Shown in pieces: positions 10,794 to 19,151 of a stretch of DNA of 64,000 bases (positions are counted from its first letter, which is position 1; every line of letters starts with the position of its first letter). The stretch comes from Dialister pneumosintes. Its GTDB lineage: Bacteria; Bacillota; Negativicutes; Veillonellales; Dialisteraceae. The notes beneath the pieces were generated by a model. The model did not search any database and was not told the origin of the DNA. It saw only the letters and a program-made list of their open reading frames with translations. The position numbers were made by a program, and so were the translations under genes. The DNA lies in NCBI RefSeq assembly GCF_001717505.1, contig NZ_CP017037.1, positions 1,135,001-1,199,000 of the forward strand, in the 5' to 3' direction.

Positions 10794-11876
10794 ATGGCAA
10801 ATATTCATGTTAATTTAGATTTAGATTCTTACGATATACTCATTGAACGTGGTCTGATTCATAAAGTCGGTCCCATGATAAAAGAACTTACCGATGCAGA
10901 TAAAGTGGTTGTCATTACAGAAGATTCTGTAGGTAAGCAATACGCAGCTAAACTCAATAAAACATTACATGCTGCTAAAAACTTAAGTATCCGTTTCATT
11001 ACCGTACCAGAAGGGGAAGCTTGCAAAACTCTTCGTGTATTAAGTGCTGTATATGAAGCTATTGCTAACTTCGGACTTGACCGTGGCGATGCCATCATCG
11101 GATTTGGCGGCGGTGCGGTAGGTAATATGGCAGGGTTTGCTGCAGCTACCTATCTAGGCGGTATCCAGTATATTCATATTCCGACATCACTTACTGCACA
11201 ACTAGGTACTGCTATTGGGGGTAATGTAAGTATTGATATGCCGGGCAGTAAGAATTTGGTAAGCAGTATTGCACAACCACGCGGTATTTTTATCGACCCG
11301 GATTTACTCTCTACACTTCCAAAAGCAGAATTCCACAAAGGACTCGCAGAAGCTGTAAAGATTGCATGCATTCAAGATAAAGATCTCTTTACCATTTTTG
11401 AACAAGCTAAAAATGACGTAGATTTAAGGAAACGACTTCCTGAAATTATTGAACGTTGTTGCCGTATTAAAGCACGTTATTCTGAAAAAGATGAATTTGC
11501 AGAAGGTTCTCGTATGCTTCTCGACTTCGGCAATACCATTGCACATGCTATTGAAGGATATAACCGTTATGACGGCACATATAATCATGGCGAAGCCTTA
11601 GCTATCGGTATGTATCTCATTACTCGTCAAGCAGAAAAATTAGGACTTACACAAAAAGGATGTGCCGAACGTATAAAGTATGTTCTTCAATTCTTAGAAC
11701 TTCCGATTCAAACTGATATTTCTGCAGCAGACCTCATGCTTTATATGACTAACGACATGAAAATTTGGGGCAATATGATTCGACTAGTCTTATTGAAAAC
11801 GATTGGACAAGCCTATCTCCATCCGGTACCGCTCAAAGAATTAGACAAACACATCATAACTGAAATAGATGCATAA
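10794..11876 (+). CDS. Divergent 3-dehydroquinate synthase-like protein (AroB paralogue)
   Basis: A 360-residue protein clearly of the dehydroquinate synthase superfamily (GFGGGAVGNMAGFAAATY near 103-120). It is probably not a dehydroquinate synthase: counted from the ATG at 10794, canonical residues are replaced at N111 (normally Asp of GD), G122 (normally Arg of YLRG), G138 (Asp of QVDSS), N144 (Lys of GGK) and N247 (metal-ligand His of FGHT). Glu186, Lys189, His251 and His265 remain. A canonical aroB lies at 38636-39712. The start at 10794 has AAAGG nine bases upstream; ATGs at 10785 and 10788 are alternatives. The function is unknown, perhaps a different sugar-phosphate cyclase or a non-catalytic role. 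Confidence 0.85.
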   Translation: MANIHVNLDLDSYDILIERGLIHKVGPMIKELTDADKVVVITEDSVGKQYAAKLNKTLHAAKNLSIRFITVPEGEACKTLRVLSAVYEAIANFGLDRGDAIIGFGGGAVGNMAGFAAATYLGGIQYIHIPTSLTAQLGTAIGGNVSIDMPGSKNLVSSIAQPRGIFIDPDLLSTLPKAEFHKGLAEAVKIACIQDKDLFTIFEQAKNDVDLRKRLPEIIERCCRIKARYSEKDEFAEGSRMLLDFGNTIAHAIEGYNRYDGTYNHGEALAIGMYLITRQAEKLGLTQKGCAERIKYVLQFLELPIQTDISAADLMLYMTNDMKIWGNMIRLVLLKTIGQAYLHPVPLKELDKHIITEIDA

Positions 11877-11881
11877 AAATT

Positions 11882-11916
11882 AAAACCAGTTCCACTAAAA
11901 ACGAACTGGTTTTTTT
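11882..11916 (+). terminator. Terminator of the AroB-paralogue gene
   Basis: The hairpin AAACCAGTTC / GAACTGGTTT is followed by eight T residues shortly after the stop codon. Confidence 0.85.
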
Positions 11917-12046
11917 TATTCCTTAAAGGCAATTTTTTTTTCAAAAACAATACTTACTCCTATAAATTTTATATATTAATATTAAAATCCATGTTAATAA
12001 ATTTTTTATTATTAAAAATAAGGTATTAACATTATCTTGAATTTGC

Positions 12047-12075
12047 TTGACATTCGCAAATTAAGACAGTACAAT
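12047..12075 (+). promoter_or_regulatory. Strong promoter of the porin gene
   Basis: TTGACA (12047-12052), a 17-base spacer and TACAAT (12070-12075) form a near-consensus promoter about 130 bases upstream of the porin start codon. The remaining leader would be roughly 120 bases long. Confidence 0.75.
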
Positions 12076-12090
12076 TCAACTGTCTTAATT
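12059..12090 (+). repeat. Perfect 12-bp inverted repeat over the porin -10 region
   Basis: Arms AATTAAGACAGT and ACTGTCTTAATT flank an 8-base spacer. The repeat covers the -10 box and the expected transcription start, as expected for a repressor operator; no T run follows, so it is unlikely to be a terminator. It could also form a stem at the 5-prime end of the mRNA. Confidence 0.65.
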
Positions 12091-12202
12091 TAGTAATGAC
12101 TCGCATTTTCGTTTATCCAAAAGGAAACAAGGATACTTGCGGATAAGAAACGGTCATATAAATTCGAATTTTATTTTCATATTATAAAAAGGAGACAAGA
12201 AC

Positions 12203-13569
12203 ATGAAAAAGATTCTTGCAATCGCTGCTGTAGCAGCTTTGACCGCAGGCGTATCCGCATACGCAGCAAATCCATTCTCTGATGTATCCACAAGCGATTG
12301 GGCATATCAGGCAGTAAGTGAATTATCCGAACAGGGAATCGTAGAAGGTATGGTTCATGAACATCATCATGAGGAGGATGCACATGAGGAACATGCAAGG
12401 GAGAAAGAAACATCACCCGTTATGAGTTGGCACAGATCATTGCTAGACTCATGGCAAATGAAGATCAATACAATGCAGAACAGAGAGCTATGATTGATCA
12501 GCTCGCAAGCGAATATGCTGATGAACTTAACAACCTCGGTGTACGTGTAGGCAACCTCGAATCCAAGGTAGGCAACATTTCCTGGTCCGGCGATGCTCGT
12601 ATGCATTTCCAGCATGTAAACTGGGGGGATCAATACACAGGTCGTATTCGCTTAAATGCGAAGGCACAGGTAAATGATCATATTTTTGTAGAAGGTCGTT
12701 TGGGTCACGAAACGGACTTTAAAGATTCCAGCAAAGACTCCGGACTGGTACCAAACAGCACCGGTGTATCTATGGATAGACTCCATGCAGTATGGATGCC
12801 AACCGATAAATTCTCTGTTGACCTCGGTCGTACCGGTGTAGAACTCGATCAGAGCGGTGTATTCTAGGATGAAGATGCTATATTTGACGGTGTAGTGGTA
12901 TCTGCAGGTTCTGAAAAAGCAGGTGTTTCTGCAGGTTATGGTCGTTTCAAATCTGTTGAGTTCTTAGATGCACAATACAAAGACCAGGCAAGCCGTGAAG
13001 CATGGTTCGGTAGAGGTTATGCAACCGTAGGTGCTTTAGATGTATCCGCTTTCTACGTAGGATATTTACAGAATCACAATACCGATACAGCAAAGAACTT
13101 CTTGGAGCAACCTGAAGTAAAAGCAGATGAGAAAGCAGATGTATGAGGATTTGGTGCTTCCGTTGACTTAGGTCACAACTTAAAGTTAGATGGAGATTAT
13201 GTACAGACTTTGTACAAGATGTCTTATAATGGCAAAAAACTCCTCAATAATCCAACCATGTGGACTTTAGGCTTGACCTATGGTGAAGTAGATACTGACA
13301 TGCCGGGCTCTTATTCTTTCGGCATTCGCTATGTAGATGCAGACTATGTATCCAACATGCTTGGTGCTACAGGATTGGATCTCGAAGACCAGCTCCACTA
13401 TTCTTATGAAGAAGGAACAGGTGTATCCTTCTGGGCTGCTCGTGCTGCTGTAGCTGTTCAAAAAAATGTAGAACTGGCTGCTTACTACAACTTCGGTGCT
13501 AAATCCGATGTGAAGGGCAAAGCAAATCCCAAAAACTCTTGGGGAATGGAACTTAACTACACATTCTAA
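12203..13569 (+). pseudogene. SLH-domain outer-membrane porin, disrupted
   Basis: It encodes a signal peptide (MKKILAIAAVAALTAGVSAYA), the start of an S-layer-homology domain (NPFSDVSTSDWAYQ), a coiled linker and a beta-barrel ending in MELNYTF, as in the peptidoglycan-anchored OmpM-type porins of Negativicutes. The gene is broken three ways. After GIVEG the SLH repeat is replaced by foreign sequence, and the frame shifts near 12398 (it resumes with RNITRYELAQIIARL in another frame). There is then an in-frame TAG at 12865-12867 and an in-frame TGA at 13144-13146. The rest of the barrel reads normally in a single frame, so the damage looks recent. Promoter, ribosome site (AAGGAG) and terminator are intact. 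Confidence 0.88.
12337..12397 (+). repeat. 61-bp znuA-identical segment inside the porin gene
   Basis: These 61 bases are identical to the reverse complement of 16576-16636, the part of znuA coding for IVEGMVHEHHHEEDAHEEHA. In the porin they replace the stretch expected to encode YPDGTF-like SLH residues. The left junction lies in sequence natural to both genes (coding IVEG), pointing to microhomology-driven template switching; the right junction destroys the reading frame. Confidence 0.9.
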
Positions 13570-13578
13570 TCTCATCAT

Positions 13579-13606
13579 AAAAGGACTCCGATCGGAGTCC
13601 TTTTTA
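13579..13606 (+). terminator. Terminator of the porin gene
   Basis: The perfect stem AAAGGACTCCG / CGGAGTCCTTT is followed by a T run, ten bases after the stop codon. Confidence 0.85.
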
Positions 13607-13672
13607 TATGCTTTACTAATGATTCTTCCTTGTAAAAATCACTTCAGAACAACATCTTTTTACTAAAAAATA

Positions 13673-13707
13673 ATAAAAGGTAGGTATATTATATACCTAC
13701 CTTTTAT
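13673..13707 (-). terminator. Terminator of the zinc-uptake operon
   Basis: The long stem AAAAGGTAGGTAT / ATACCTACCTTTT is followed by a T-rich tract on the minus strand, just after the lipoprotein stop codon. Confidence 0.75.
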
Positions 13708-13722
13708 AACATATTTTTACTA

Positions 13723-14433
13723 TTAATCAGTAATGGTTCCTTTGCCTTCTTTAGGCATTTTAATAACTTTAACCGCTTCCAGATGATAGAACGGTGCCGT
13801 CAAATGTTCGTTCAAGTGTACAATTCCTTTTCTGATGATACCATATACCTGAATCCAAGTTTGTGCTGATTTATAACCGGTAAAATCTTCATCTGAACGG
13901 AATTCAAAATCTACATATCCGCCTGTACAGTAAGGGCAGGTCGGACCATTTCTTCCAACGAAAGTATGTCCGCCAATCTCCAAATAATACCCTTCAATAA
14001 GCACGGTCTTATTTTGATACAATGCGGAATTCATATACCAGTCATTAATTTGTGTCATATATAATTTATCACCGACAGTGATATCTACATGATTATAGTC
14101 AAAAGATTCTCTATCGGAGCTAAAATCATAGTTAAACTCAAAATATGGATAATGCACCTTTCCGGATGCATCGACAACCGGTTCTGTTACCCATTGCACT
14201 TTAGGAATAGACTCCTGTGCATTTTCTGTACGGGAAACTGTTTCAGGTTGTGTCCCCTCTTTATTAACAGCTTGCTCTTTTTTTGCCTTTTCTTCTTGTA
14301 CCGTTTGTCTGGTAATAATCGTATTTTCTGCTACAGGTTCTTCCTGCTCAGAATTTCCACAACCGGACAAACAAAAAGTACCGATTAATATACAGAGAGA
14401 GGAGAATACATATATCCAACTTTTTCGTTTCAT
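13723..14433 (-). CDS. Lipoprotein of unknown function in the zinc-uptake operon
   Basis: About 236 residues. The start at 14433 overlaps the permease stop codon in an ATGA arrangement and has GGGATGG upstream; the longer frame inside the permease gene is not used. A lipoprotein signal ends in LSGC near residue 24, then comes a charged low-complexity linker and a beta-rich C-terminal domain with a Cys-x-x-Cys motif (PTCPYC) and the pattern WIQVYG. That arrangement recalls the DUF1980/TIGR03943 proteins found with Zur-regulated genes, but this is only a resemblance. Its place in the znu operon suggests a periplasmic or outer-membrane role in zinc handling. Confidence 0.75.
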   Translation of the reverse strand: MKRKSWIYVFSSLCILIGTFCLSGCGNSEQEEPVAENTIITRQTVQEEKAKKEQAVNKEGTQPETVSRTENAQESIPKVQWVTEPVVDASGKVHYPYFEFNYDFSSDRESFDYNHVDITVGDKLYMTQINDWYMNSALYQNKTVLIEGYYLEIGGHTFVGRNGPTCPYCTGGYVDFEFRSDEDFTGYKSAQTWIQVYGIIRKGIVHLNEHLTAPFYHLEAVKVIKMPKEGKGTITD

Positions 14434-15257
14434 GAAATCCATCCCTTTTCTTTTGTTTTTCTCATGGCAATTGCCAAAAAGAACATCACAATATCCGTCA
14501 CGACAATACATGCTCCGGTCGGTACTGAATAGACATATGAAATCGTAATACCTGTGATAAAACAGAATACAGATAAAAAAGCAGATACGATAATGGTTGT
14601 TTTAAATCGATGACAAAGTTGCATCGCTGTAAGTGAGGGAAACACAATTAAACTGGAAATCAGTAGCGCTCCCATCATACGCATACCAAGCACAATGGTA
14701 ATCGATGTCAAAAATGCAATCACTAAATTATACCGACGTGAAGGAACTCCGGTTGCTGTCGCAAAAGATTCATCAAAGGTTACTGCAAAAATACGGTTAT
14801 AAAACCATACAAAGAGTACCATAACAAATAAACTAAGTCCTACTGATAAGTATACATCATCAGAAGTCATCGCAAGAATACTTCCGAACATATAATTACA
14901 TACATCTGTATTCATACCGGTAGTAAGTGAAATTGTCATTACCCCGATAGCCAGTGAGCCACTGCATAAAAGAGCCGTTGCCGAATCCCCTTTAACACGA
15001 GAACTATCTTTTATTTGAAGCAAAAGAAAAGCTGCTACGATACAAGCAGGAATAGCAATCGTAAGAGGTTTTTGATGAAAAGCATAGGCAATAGCCAAAG
15101 CGGCAAATCCTACATGAGAAAGACCGTCACCAATCATGGAATATCGTTTCAGTACCAGACTAGTACCTAAAAGAGAAGCGCATAAAGAAACCAGTATCCC
15201 TACAATAAATGCTCGTACCATAAACGGATAGCTTATCATTTCTATAAAAAGACTCAT
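14430..15257 (-). CDS. znuB: Zinc/manganese ABC transporter permease (ZnuB type)
   Basis: A 275-residue membrane protein of the ABC-3 family, homodimeric inner-membrane channel of a metal importer. About eight hydrophobic segments and the family signature GDGLSHVGFAALAIAY (near residue 42) are visible. It overlaps znuC by four bases (ATGA) and the downstream lipoprotein gene by four bases, so the four genes form one operon. The binding protein and operator point to zinc, but manganese cannot be excluded. Confidence 0.93.
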   Translation of the reverse strand: MSLFIEMISYPFMVRAFIVGILVSLCASLLGTSLVLKRYSMIGDGLSHVGFAALAIAYAFHQKPLTIAIPACIVAAFLLLQIKDSSRVKGDSATALLCSGSLAIGVMTISLTTGMNTDVCNYMFGSILAMTSDDVYLSVGLSLFVMVLFVWFYNRIFAVTFDESFATATGVPSRRYNLVIAFLTSITIVLGMRMMGALLISSLIVFPSLTAMQLCHRFKTTIIVSAFLSVFCFITGITISYVYSVPTGACIVVTDIVMFFLAIAMRKTKEKGWIS

Positions 15258-15964
15258 AAGATAAAACCTCTTTCCGTTAACGGTACTCGATTCTCCTGAA
15301 TATAATCCGCTTTTGTACCTACAAAAGAAGCTCTTCCTTTATCTAAATATAAAATATGAGAAGCTTCTTTAAGAACACCACGAATATCATGAGAGACCAT
15401 GATTACAGTCATATGATACGTTTCTATACAACGTCGTAAAATCAGATACATTTCTTTAGTCATTTCCGGATCTAAACCGGTAACCGGTTCATCAAGAATC
15501 AGTAATCTACCAGCAGAACACAGCGCACGAGCTAAAAGAACTCGTTGCTGTTGTCCTCCGGATAAGTCACGATAACATCGATTTTTTAAATCAGAAATCC
15601 CTAAAAACTCCAATTTTTCCTGTGCATCTTCTTTATCTTTTTTTCTATAGAAAGGATAATAACCACAACGATTCAACCGTCCTGACAAAACAATTTCCCA
15701 CACACTGACAGGAAAATCCCTTTGTACCGAAGTCTGCTGCGATAAATAGCCAATTTCATCGGCTTGTAAGCCTTCTCCCAGAATGACTTTTCCACCGGAA
15801 AGCTTTTCTAATTTTAATAGTCCTTTAATTAAAGTACTTTTTCCTGCACCATTTTCTCCGATAATTCCCCAATATTCTCCGGAATTCACAGAAAAACTGA
15901 CATCAGAAAGTACCTTCTTACCTGCATAAGCGATAGAAAGACAATCACAAGAGAAAAGACTCAT
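15254..15964 (-). CDS. znuC: Zinc/manganese ABC transporter ATPase (ZnuC type)
   Basis: A 236-residue cytosolic ABC ATPase. Walker A GENGAGKST (near 36-44), Q-loop in YLSQQT, signature LSGGQQQR, Walker B LLILDEPVTGLD and the switch His in MVSHD are all present, so it should be active. The start overlaps the znuA stop by one base and the end overlaps znuB by four bases. Confidence 0.95.
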   Translation of the reverse strand: MSLFSCDCLSIAYAGKKVLSDVSFSVNSGEYWGIIGENGAGKSTLIKGLLKLEKLSGGKVILGEGLQADEIGYLSQQTSVQRDFPVSVWEIVLSGRLNRCGYYPFYRKKDKEDAQEKLEFLGISDLKNRCYRDLSGGQQQRVLLARALCSAGRLLILDEPVTGLDPEMTKEMYLILRRCIETYHMTVIMVSHDIRGVLKEASHILYLDKGRASFVGTKADYIQENRVPLTERGFIL

Positions 15965-17010
15965 TAATTCAAGGCCTCCTTGAGCGCTTTGACATTTTCT
16001 TTCATAAGATCAATATAAGTAACGCCTTTTTCAAACTGCTCCGCTGTTACATTATGAATCGCATTAAGAAGCATATTCTTAGCTCCGGTTGCTTCTGCAA
16101 TGGACTTGCTCATCTGCTCATTGGACATTTCAATATGGAATACCACCGGAATATTATCTGCTTTTACCTTATCAATCAAGAAAGCAACAGTAGCCGGATT
16201 GGAACCGGTATCCTTAGAGCATCCTGGGAATGCAGCATAGTAGCTTAAACCATATTCCTTAGCAAAATACAAGAACGGGAATCTGTCACCGACAATAATT
16301 TCCTTTCTCTTCGCATGATCAATTACATCGCGGAATTCCTTATCCAAATCTTGGAGTTCTTTTACATAGGTTTCTGTATTTTTCTTGAAATATTCTGCAT
16401 CCGCTGCGTCTAAAGAAATAATATTATCACTCATAGCCTTTACAATGGCAATAGCATTGACCGGAGAAGTCCAAACATGTTCATCCATTTCATGTGCATG
16501 TTCGTGTTCATGGTGAGCATGTTCTTCATGTTCATGCTCATGATGTGCATCTTCTTCATGCGCATGTTCATGGTGTGCATGTTCCTCATGTGCATCCTCC
16601 TCATGATGATGTTCATGAACCATACCTTCTACGATTTCTTCTTCACGAAGAGATACCGCATCCATCATTTTGAAAGCTTTATGCTTATTCGTATCAATCG
16701 ATTCCAATACATGTTCTACCCATTCATCGGCATCTCCACCGGTGTATACAAATAAATCACTGCTCTGAATCGCTTTGATATCCTCCGGAGTCGGTTCATA
16801 ACTATGAGCCTCTGCACCCGGCTTAAGAAGCATGGTTACTTCCGCCTTATCACCGGCAATCTGCCTTGCAAAATCATAACCGGAAAAATTTGTACAAACG
16901 ATTTTCAGTGCTTTATCACCGGAAGTCGTGGATGTACTCTGATTACCACAACCTGCCAAACCAACGGCACCTACACAACAAGCCGTAACTAATGCGATAA
17001 GTTTTTTCAT
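15964..17010 (-). CDS. znuA: Zinc-binding periplasmic lipoprotein (ZnuA type) with His-rich loop
   Basis: A 348-residue cluster A-I metal-binding protein. A lipoprotein signal (AVGLAGC) anchors it. The fold shows the first ligand His in AEAHSYEPTPEDI, a long His/Glu-rich loop at roughly residues 130-172 built from repeats such as HEEHAHHEHEHE, then HVWTSP, and later the VVFHIEMS and conserved TYIDLM segments. The His-rich loop is characteristic of zinc-specific members. GGAGG precedes the start. A 61-bp part of its His-rich coding region is duplicated inside the porin gene 4.2 kb away. Expression is probably controlled by the operator at 17099-17125. Confidence 0.95.
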   Translation of the reverse strand: MKKLIALVTACCVGAVGLAGCGNQSTSTTSGDKALKIVCTNFSGYDFARQIAGDKAEVTMLLKPGAEAHSYEPTPEDIKAIQSSDLFVYTGGDADEWVEHVLESIDTNKHKAFKMMDAVSLREEEIVEGMVHEHHHEEDAHEEHAHHEHAHEEDAHHEHEHEEHAHHEHEHAHEMDEHVWTSPVNAIAIVKAMSDNIISLDAADAEYFKKNTETYVKELQDLDKEFRDVIDHAKRKEIIVGDRFPFLYFAKEYGLSYYAAFPGCSKDTGSNPATVAFLIDKVKADNIPVVFHIEMSNEQMSKSIAEATGAKNMLLNAIHNVTAEQFEKGVTYIDLMKENVKALKEALN

Positions 17011-17098
17011 TATTTCCTCCTATAATACCGCAACATATAAATCTAACAAAAGAACCCGTTAGAATCTATCTTTATTCTTTCCATTGTTTCTTTTGTAT

Positions 17099-17125
17099 AA
17101 CATATGCGAATTATTCGCATATGTT
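17099..17125 (-). promoter_or_regulatory. Zur-like operator of the zinc-uptake operon
   Basis: A perfect 12-bp inverted repeat (AACATATGCGAA, 3-base spacer, TTCGCATATGTT) contains the 7-1-7 palindrome TGCGAAT-T-ATTCGCA typical in layout for Fur-family regulators. On the minus strand a TATAAT (17127-17132) lies directly upstream, so a bound repressor would cover the transcription start of znuA. That it binds Zur is inferred from the operon it controls. Confidence 0.75.
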
Positions 17126-17314
17126 TATTATACCACATTCTTATATTGATAGCAGATAAACACTATATGAACACTTCTAGCATCTACTTTTATTAAAATT
17201 AATTATTAAGCGGTATATTGTTATATTATTTATCTTTTACTTATTTATAATTTTGTTATATATTATATAGGTAAACTAATGATTACTCATTTATTTTTTT
17301 CAGGAGGAATTTTT

Positions 17315-18868
17315 ATGAGCAAACAAAATTTTAAAAAATCGGTATTCTTAACGATGGCAATCAGTGCATTTTTAATGGCTCCAATCAGCGGAGTTCATGC
17401 TACACCTACACTCGATGAACTAAATAATCGTCTAACTACTTTAGAGAATGATGTTAATCAGACACTTCCTACCATCGCAGGAAAAGCAAAACAAGTAGAC
17501 TTAAATAACGAAATACAAGCTAGAACTGACAAAGATAATGAACTTGAAGGAAAAATAACAAATCTAACCAATAATAAATCTGATAAAACTTATGTAGATA
17601 CAGAATTGGGTAAAAAAGTAAATGCTACTGATTTTAATCAGTTCAAGAATGATACGAATGCAACATTAACAGGACTTGCTCATGATAAAGCTGCTAAAGC
17701 ATATGTAGATGATGAATTGGCTAAAAAAGCAAATACGGATGATGTTTACAAGAAAGCTGAAACTTATAACCAGACAGAAATCAACGACAAATTAAACAAA
17801 AAGGCTAACTCTGCTGATGTGTACAAAAAATCTGAAACTTATAGCAAGGATGAAGTAAACGCAGAATTAGCTAAGAAAGCAGATAAGACTACCGTAAACG
17901 CTTTAAAAAGCGATCTTGAAAATACAAAAGATAAATTAAGTGATGCCAGAACGGATATTAGATATTTAAAACAAAATAAAGCAGACAAAGTAGAAACAGA
18001 AAATGCGTTAAATACATTGACAACTCGAATCGCTACAGAAGAAACCAATCGTAAAGCGAATGAACGCATCTTACATAAAAATATCGATGAAGTAAACGCA
18101 GAATTAGCTAAGAAAGCAGATAAGACTACCGTAAACGCTTTAAAAAGCGATCTTGAAAATACAAAAGATAAATTAAGTGATGCCAGAACGGATATTAGAT
18201 ATTTAAAACAAAATAAAGCAGACAAAGTAGAAACAGAAAATGCGTTGAATACATTGACAACTCGAATCGCTACAGAAGAAACCAATCGTAAAGCGAATGA
18301 ACGCATCTTACATAAAAATATCCAAGATGAAATTAGTGCTCGTGAATCAGCAGATCATGCATTGTCTGCACGAATCACTGCTGAAGAAACTGTACGTGCA
18401 GAAGCAGATGCTCGTCATGATAGAGAACTCCAAGCAGCTACCCAAAACGTTTCTGATTTACAAAAAGAAGTAAAGAATACTACGTCTATGACGGCTGCTT
18501 TAGCTGCTTTGAAGCCTCTTACATACAACCCAGAAGCTCCTATTCAGATTATGGCAGGTTACGGTAACTATCGTGGACAATCTGCTGCTGCGTTAGGTCT
18601 TGCATACTACAAGAATGAAAATAACTTACTCCACATGGGTGTATCCTATGCTGGCAATAAAGATGTAGCTGCTAACGCAGGTATCACATGGAGAGTAGGT
18701 AAAGGCGTATCCACTACCATGACTTCCGATTCAGAAGTTACCGCTGAATTAAAAGCATTACAGAAAGAAGTTCGTGCATGCAAAGATAGTGAAAAAGCAC
18801 AAAAAGAAATTATCGAATCCATGCAAAAACAAATTGCAGAATTGACCCGTCAATTAGCTGCTAAATAA
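17315..18868 (+). CDS. Trimeric autotransporter, stalk only (YadA anchor)
   Basis: About 517 residues from the ATG at 17315 (AGGAGG six bases upstream; an earlier in-frame ATG lacks a site). A signal peptide ends near VHA, followed by about 370 residues of coiled-coil stalk with KKADK-type repeats and no YadA head domain, then the membrane anchor beginning at AALAALKPLTYNP and containing IQIMAGYGNYRG. About 50 residues of further coiled coil (ALQKEVRAC to the end) follow the anchor, which is unusual because classical members end at the last barrel strand. The stalk contains a 237-bp tandem duplication. Likely an outer-membrane surface fibre; adhesion is inferred only. Confidence 0.88.
   Translation: MSKQNFKKSVFLTMAISAFLMAPISGVHATPTLDELNNRLTTLENDVNQTLPTIAGKAKQVDLNNEIQARTDKDNELEGKITNLTNNKSDKTYVDTELGKKVNATDFNQFKNDTNATLTGLAHDKAAKAYVDDELAKKANTDDVYKKAETYNQTEINDKLNKKANSADVYKKSETYSKDEVNAELAKKADKTTVNALKSDLENTKDKLSDARTDIRYLKQNKADKVETENALNTLTTRIATEETNRKANERILHKNIDEVNAELAKKADKTTVNALKSDLENTKDKLSDARTDIRYLKQNKADKVETENALNTLTTRIATEETNRKANERILHKNIQDEISARESADHALSARITAEETVRAEADARHDRELQAATQNVSDLQKEVKNTTSMTAALAALKPLTYNPEAPIQIMAGYGNYRGQSAAALGLAYYKNENNLLHMGVSYAGNKDVAANAGITWRVGKGVSTTMTSDSEVTAELKALQKEVRACKDSEKAQKEIIESMQKQIAELTRQLAAK
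17849..18322 (+). repeat. 237-bp in-frame tandem duplication in the stalk
   Basis: Two copies (17849-18085 and 18086-18322), each 79 codons, are nearly identical; one difference seen is TTAAAT versus TTGAAT. The near-identity implies a recent duplication or ongoing homogenisation, and copy number may vary between strains. Confidence 0.92.
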
Positions 18869-18898
18869 TTATTCTCAATAAGTAGCATATAACGATAA

Positions 18899-18929
18899 TA
18901 AAAACCTTCGGAAAATCCGGAGGTTTTTA
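18899..18929 (+). terminator. Terminator of the first autotransporter gene
   Basis: AAACCTTCGGA / TCCGGAGGTTT with one G-T pair is followed by a T run about 30 bases after the stop codon. Confidence 0.8.
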
Positions 18930-19151
18930 TTATGCTGTTATAAAACTTTATACTTTACATAACTTCGATACTTATTAACCCTTATATACTTAAATTATAT
19001 AGATAATATCATATGTTTAGCTATTCCTAAATTTGTGTTAATAAATGCAAAAAAATCATAAATACACCTCTTTATATATCTAAAAAATATGATATACTTA
19101 TATCCGGTTTTATTCATTTTTTGTGTTTTGTTTAATTTTTTGGAGGAATTT

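Noticed and set aside
12203-12493. A genuine SLH-metal-binding fusion protein ending in HEHHHEEDAHEEH
   Set aside because: After the His-rich insert the frame runs out of the porin coding phase, while the porin sequence continues in another frame; the insert is a copy of znuA, so this is a broken gene.
16477-16755. Met/Phe-rich plus-strand ORF opposite znuA
   Set aside because: It is the complement of the His-rich repeat region and has no ribosome site.
17839-18306. Long minus-strand ORF with internal repeats
   Set aside because: It mirrors the duplicated coiled-coil coding sequence on the plus strand, has no ribosome site and a composition typical of a shadow frame.
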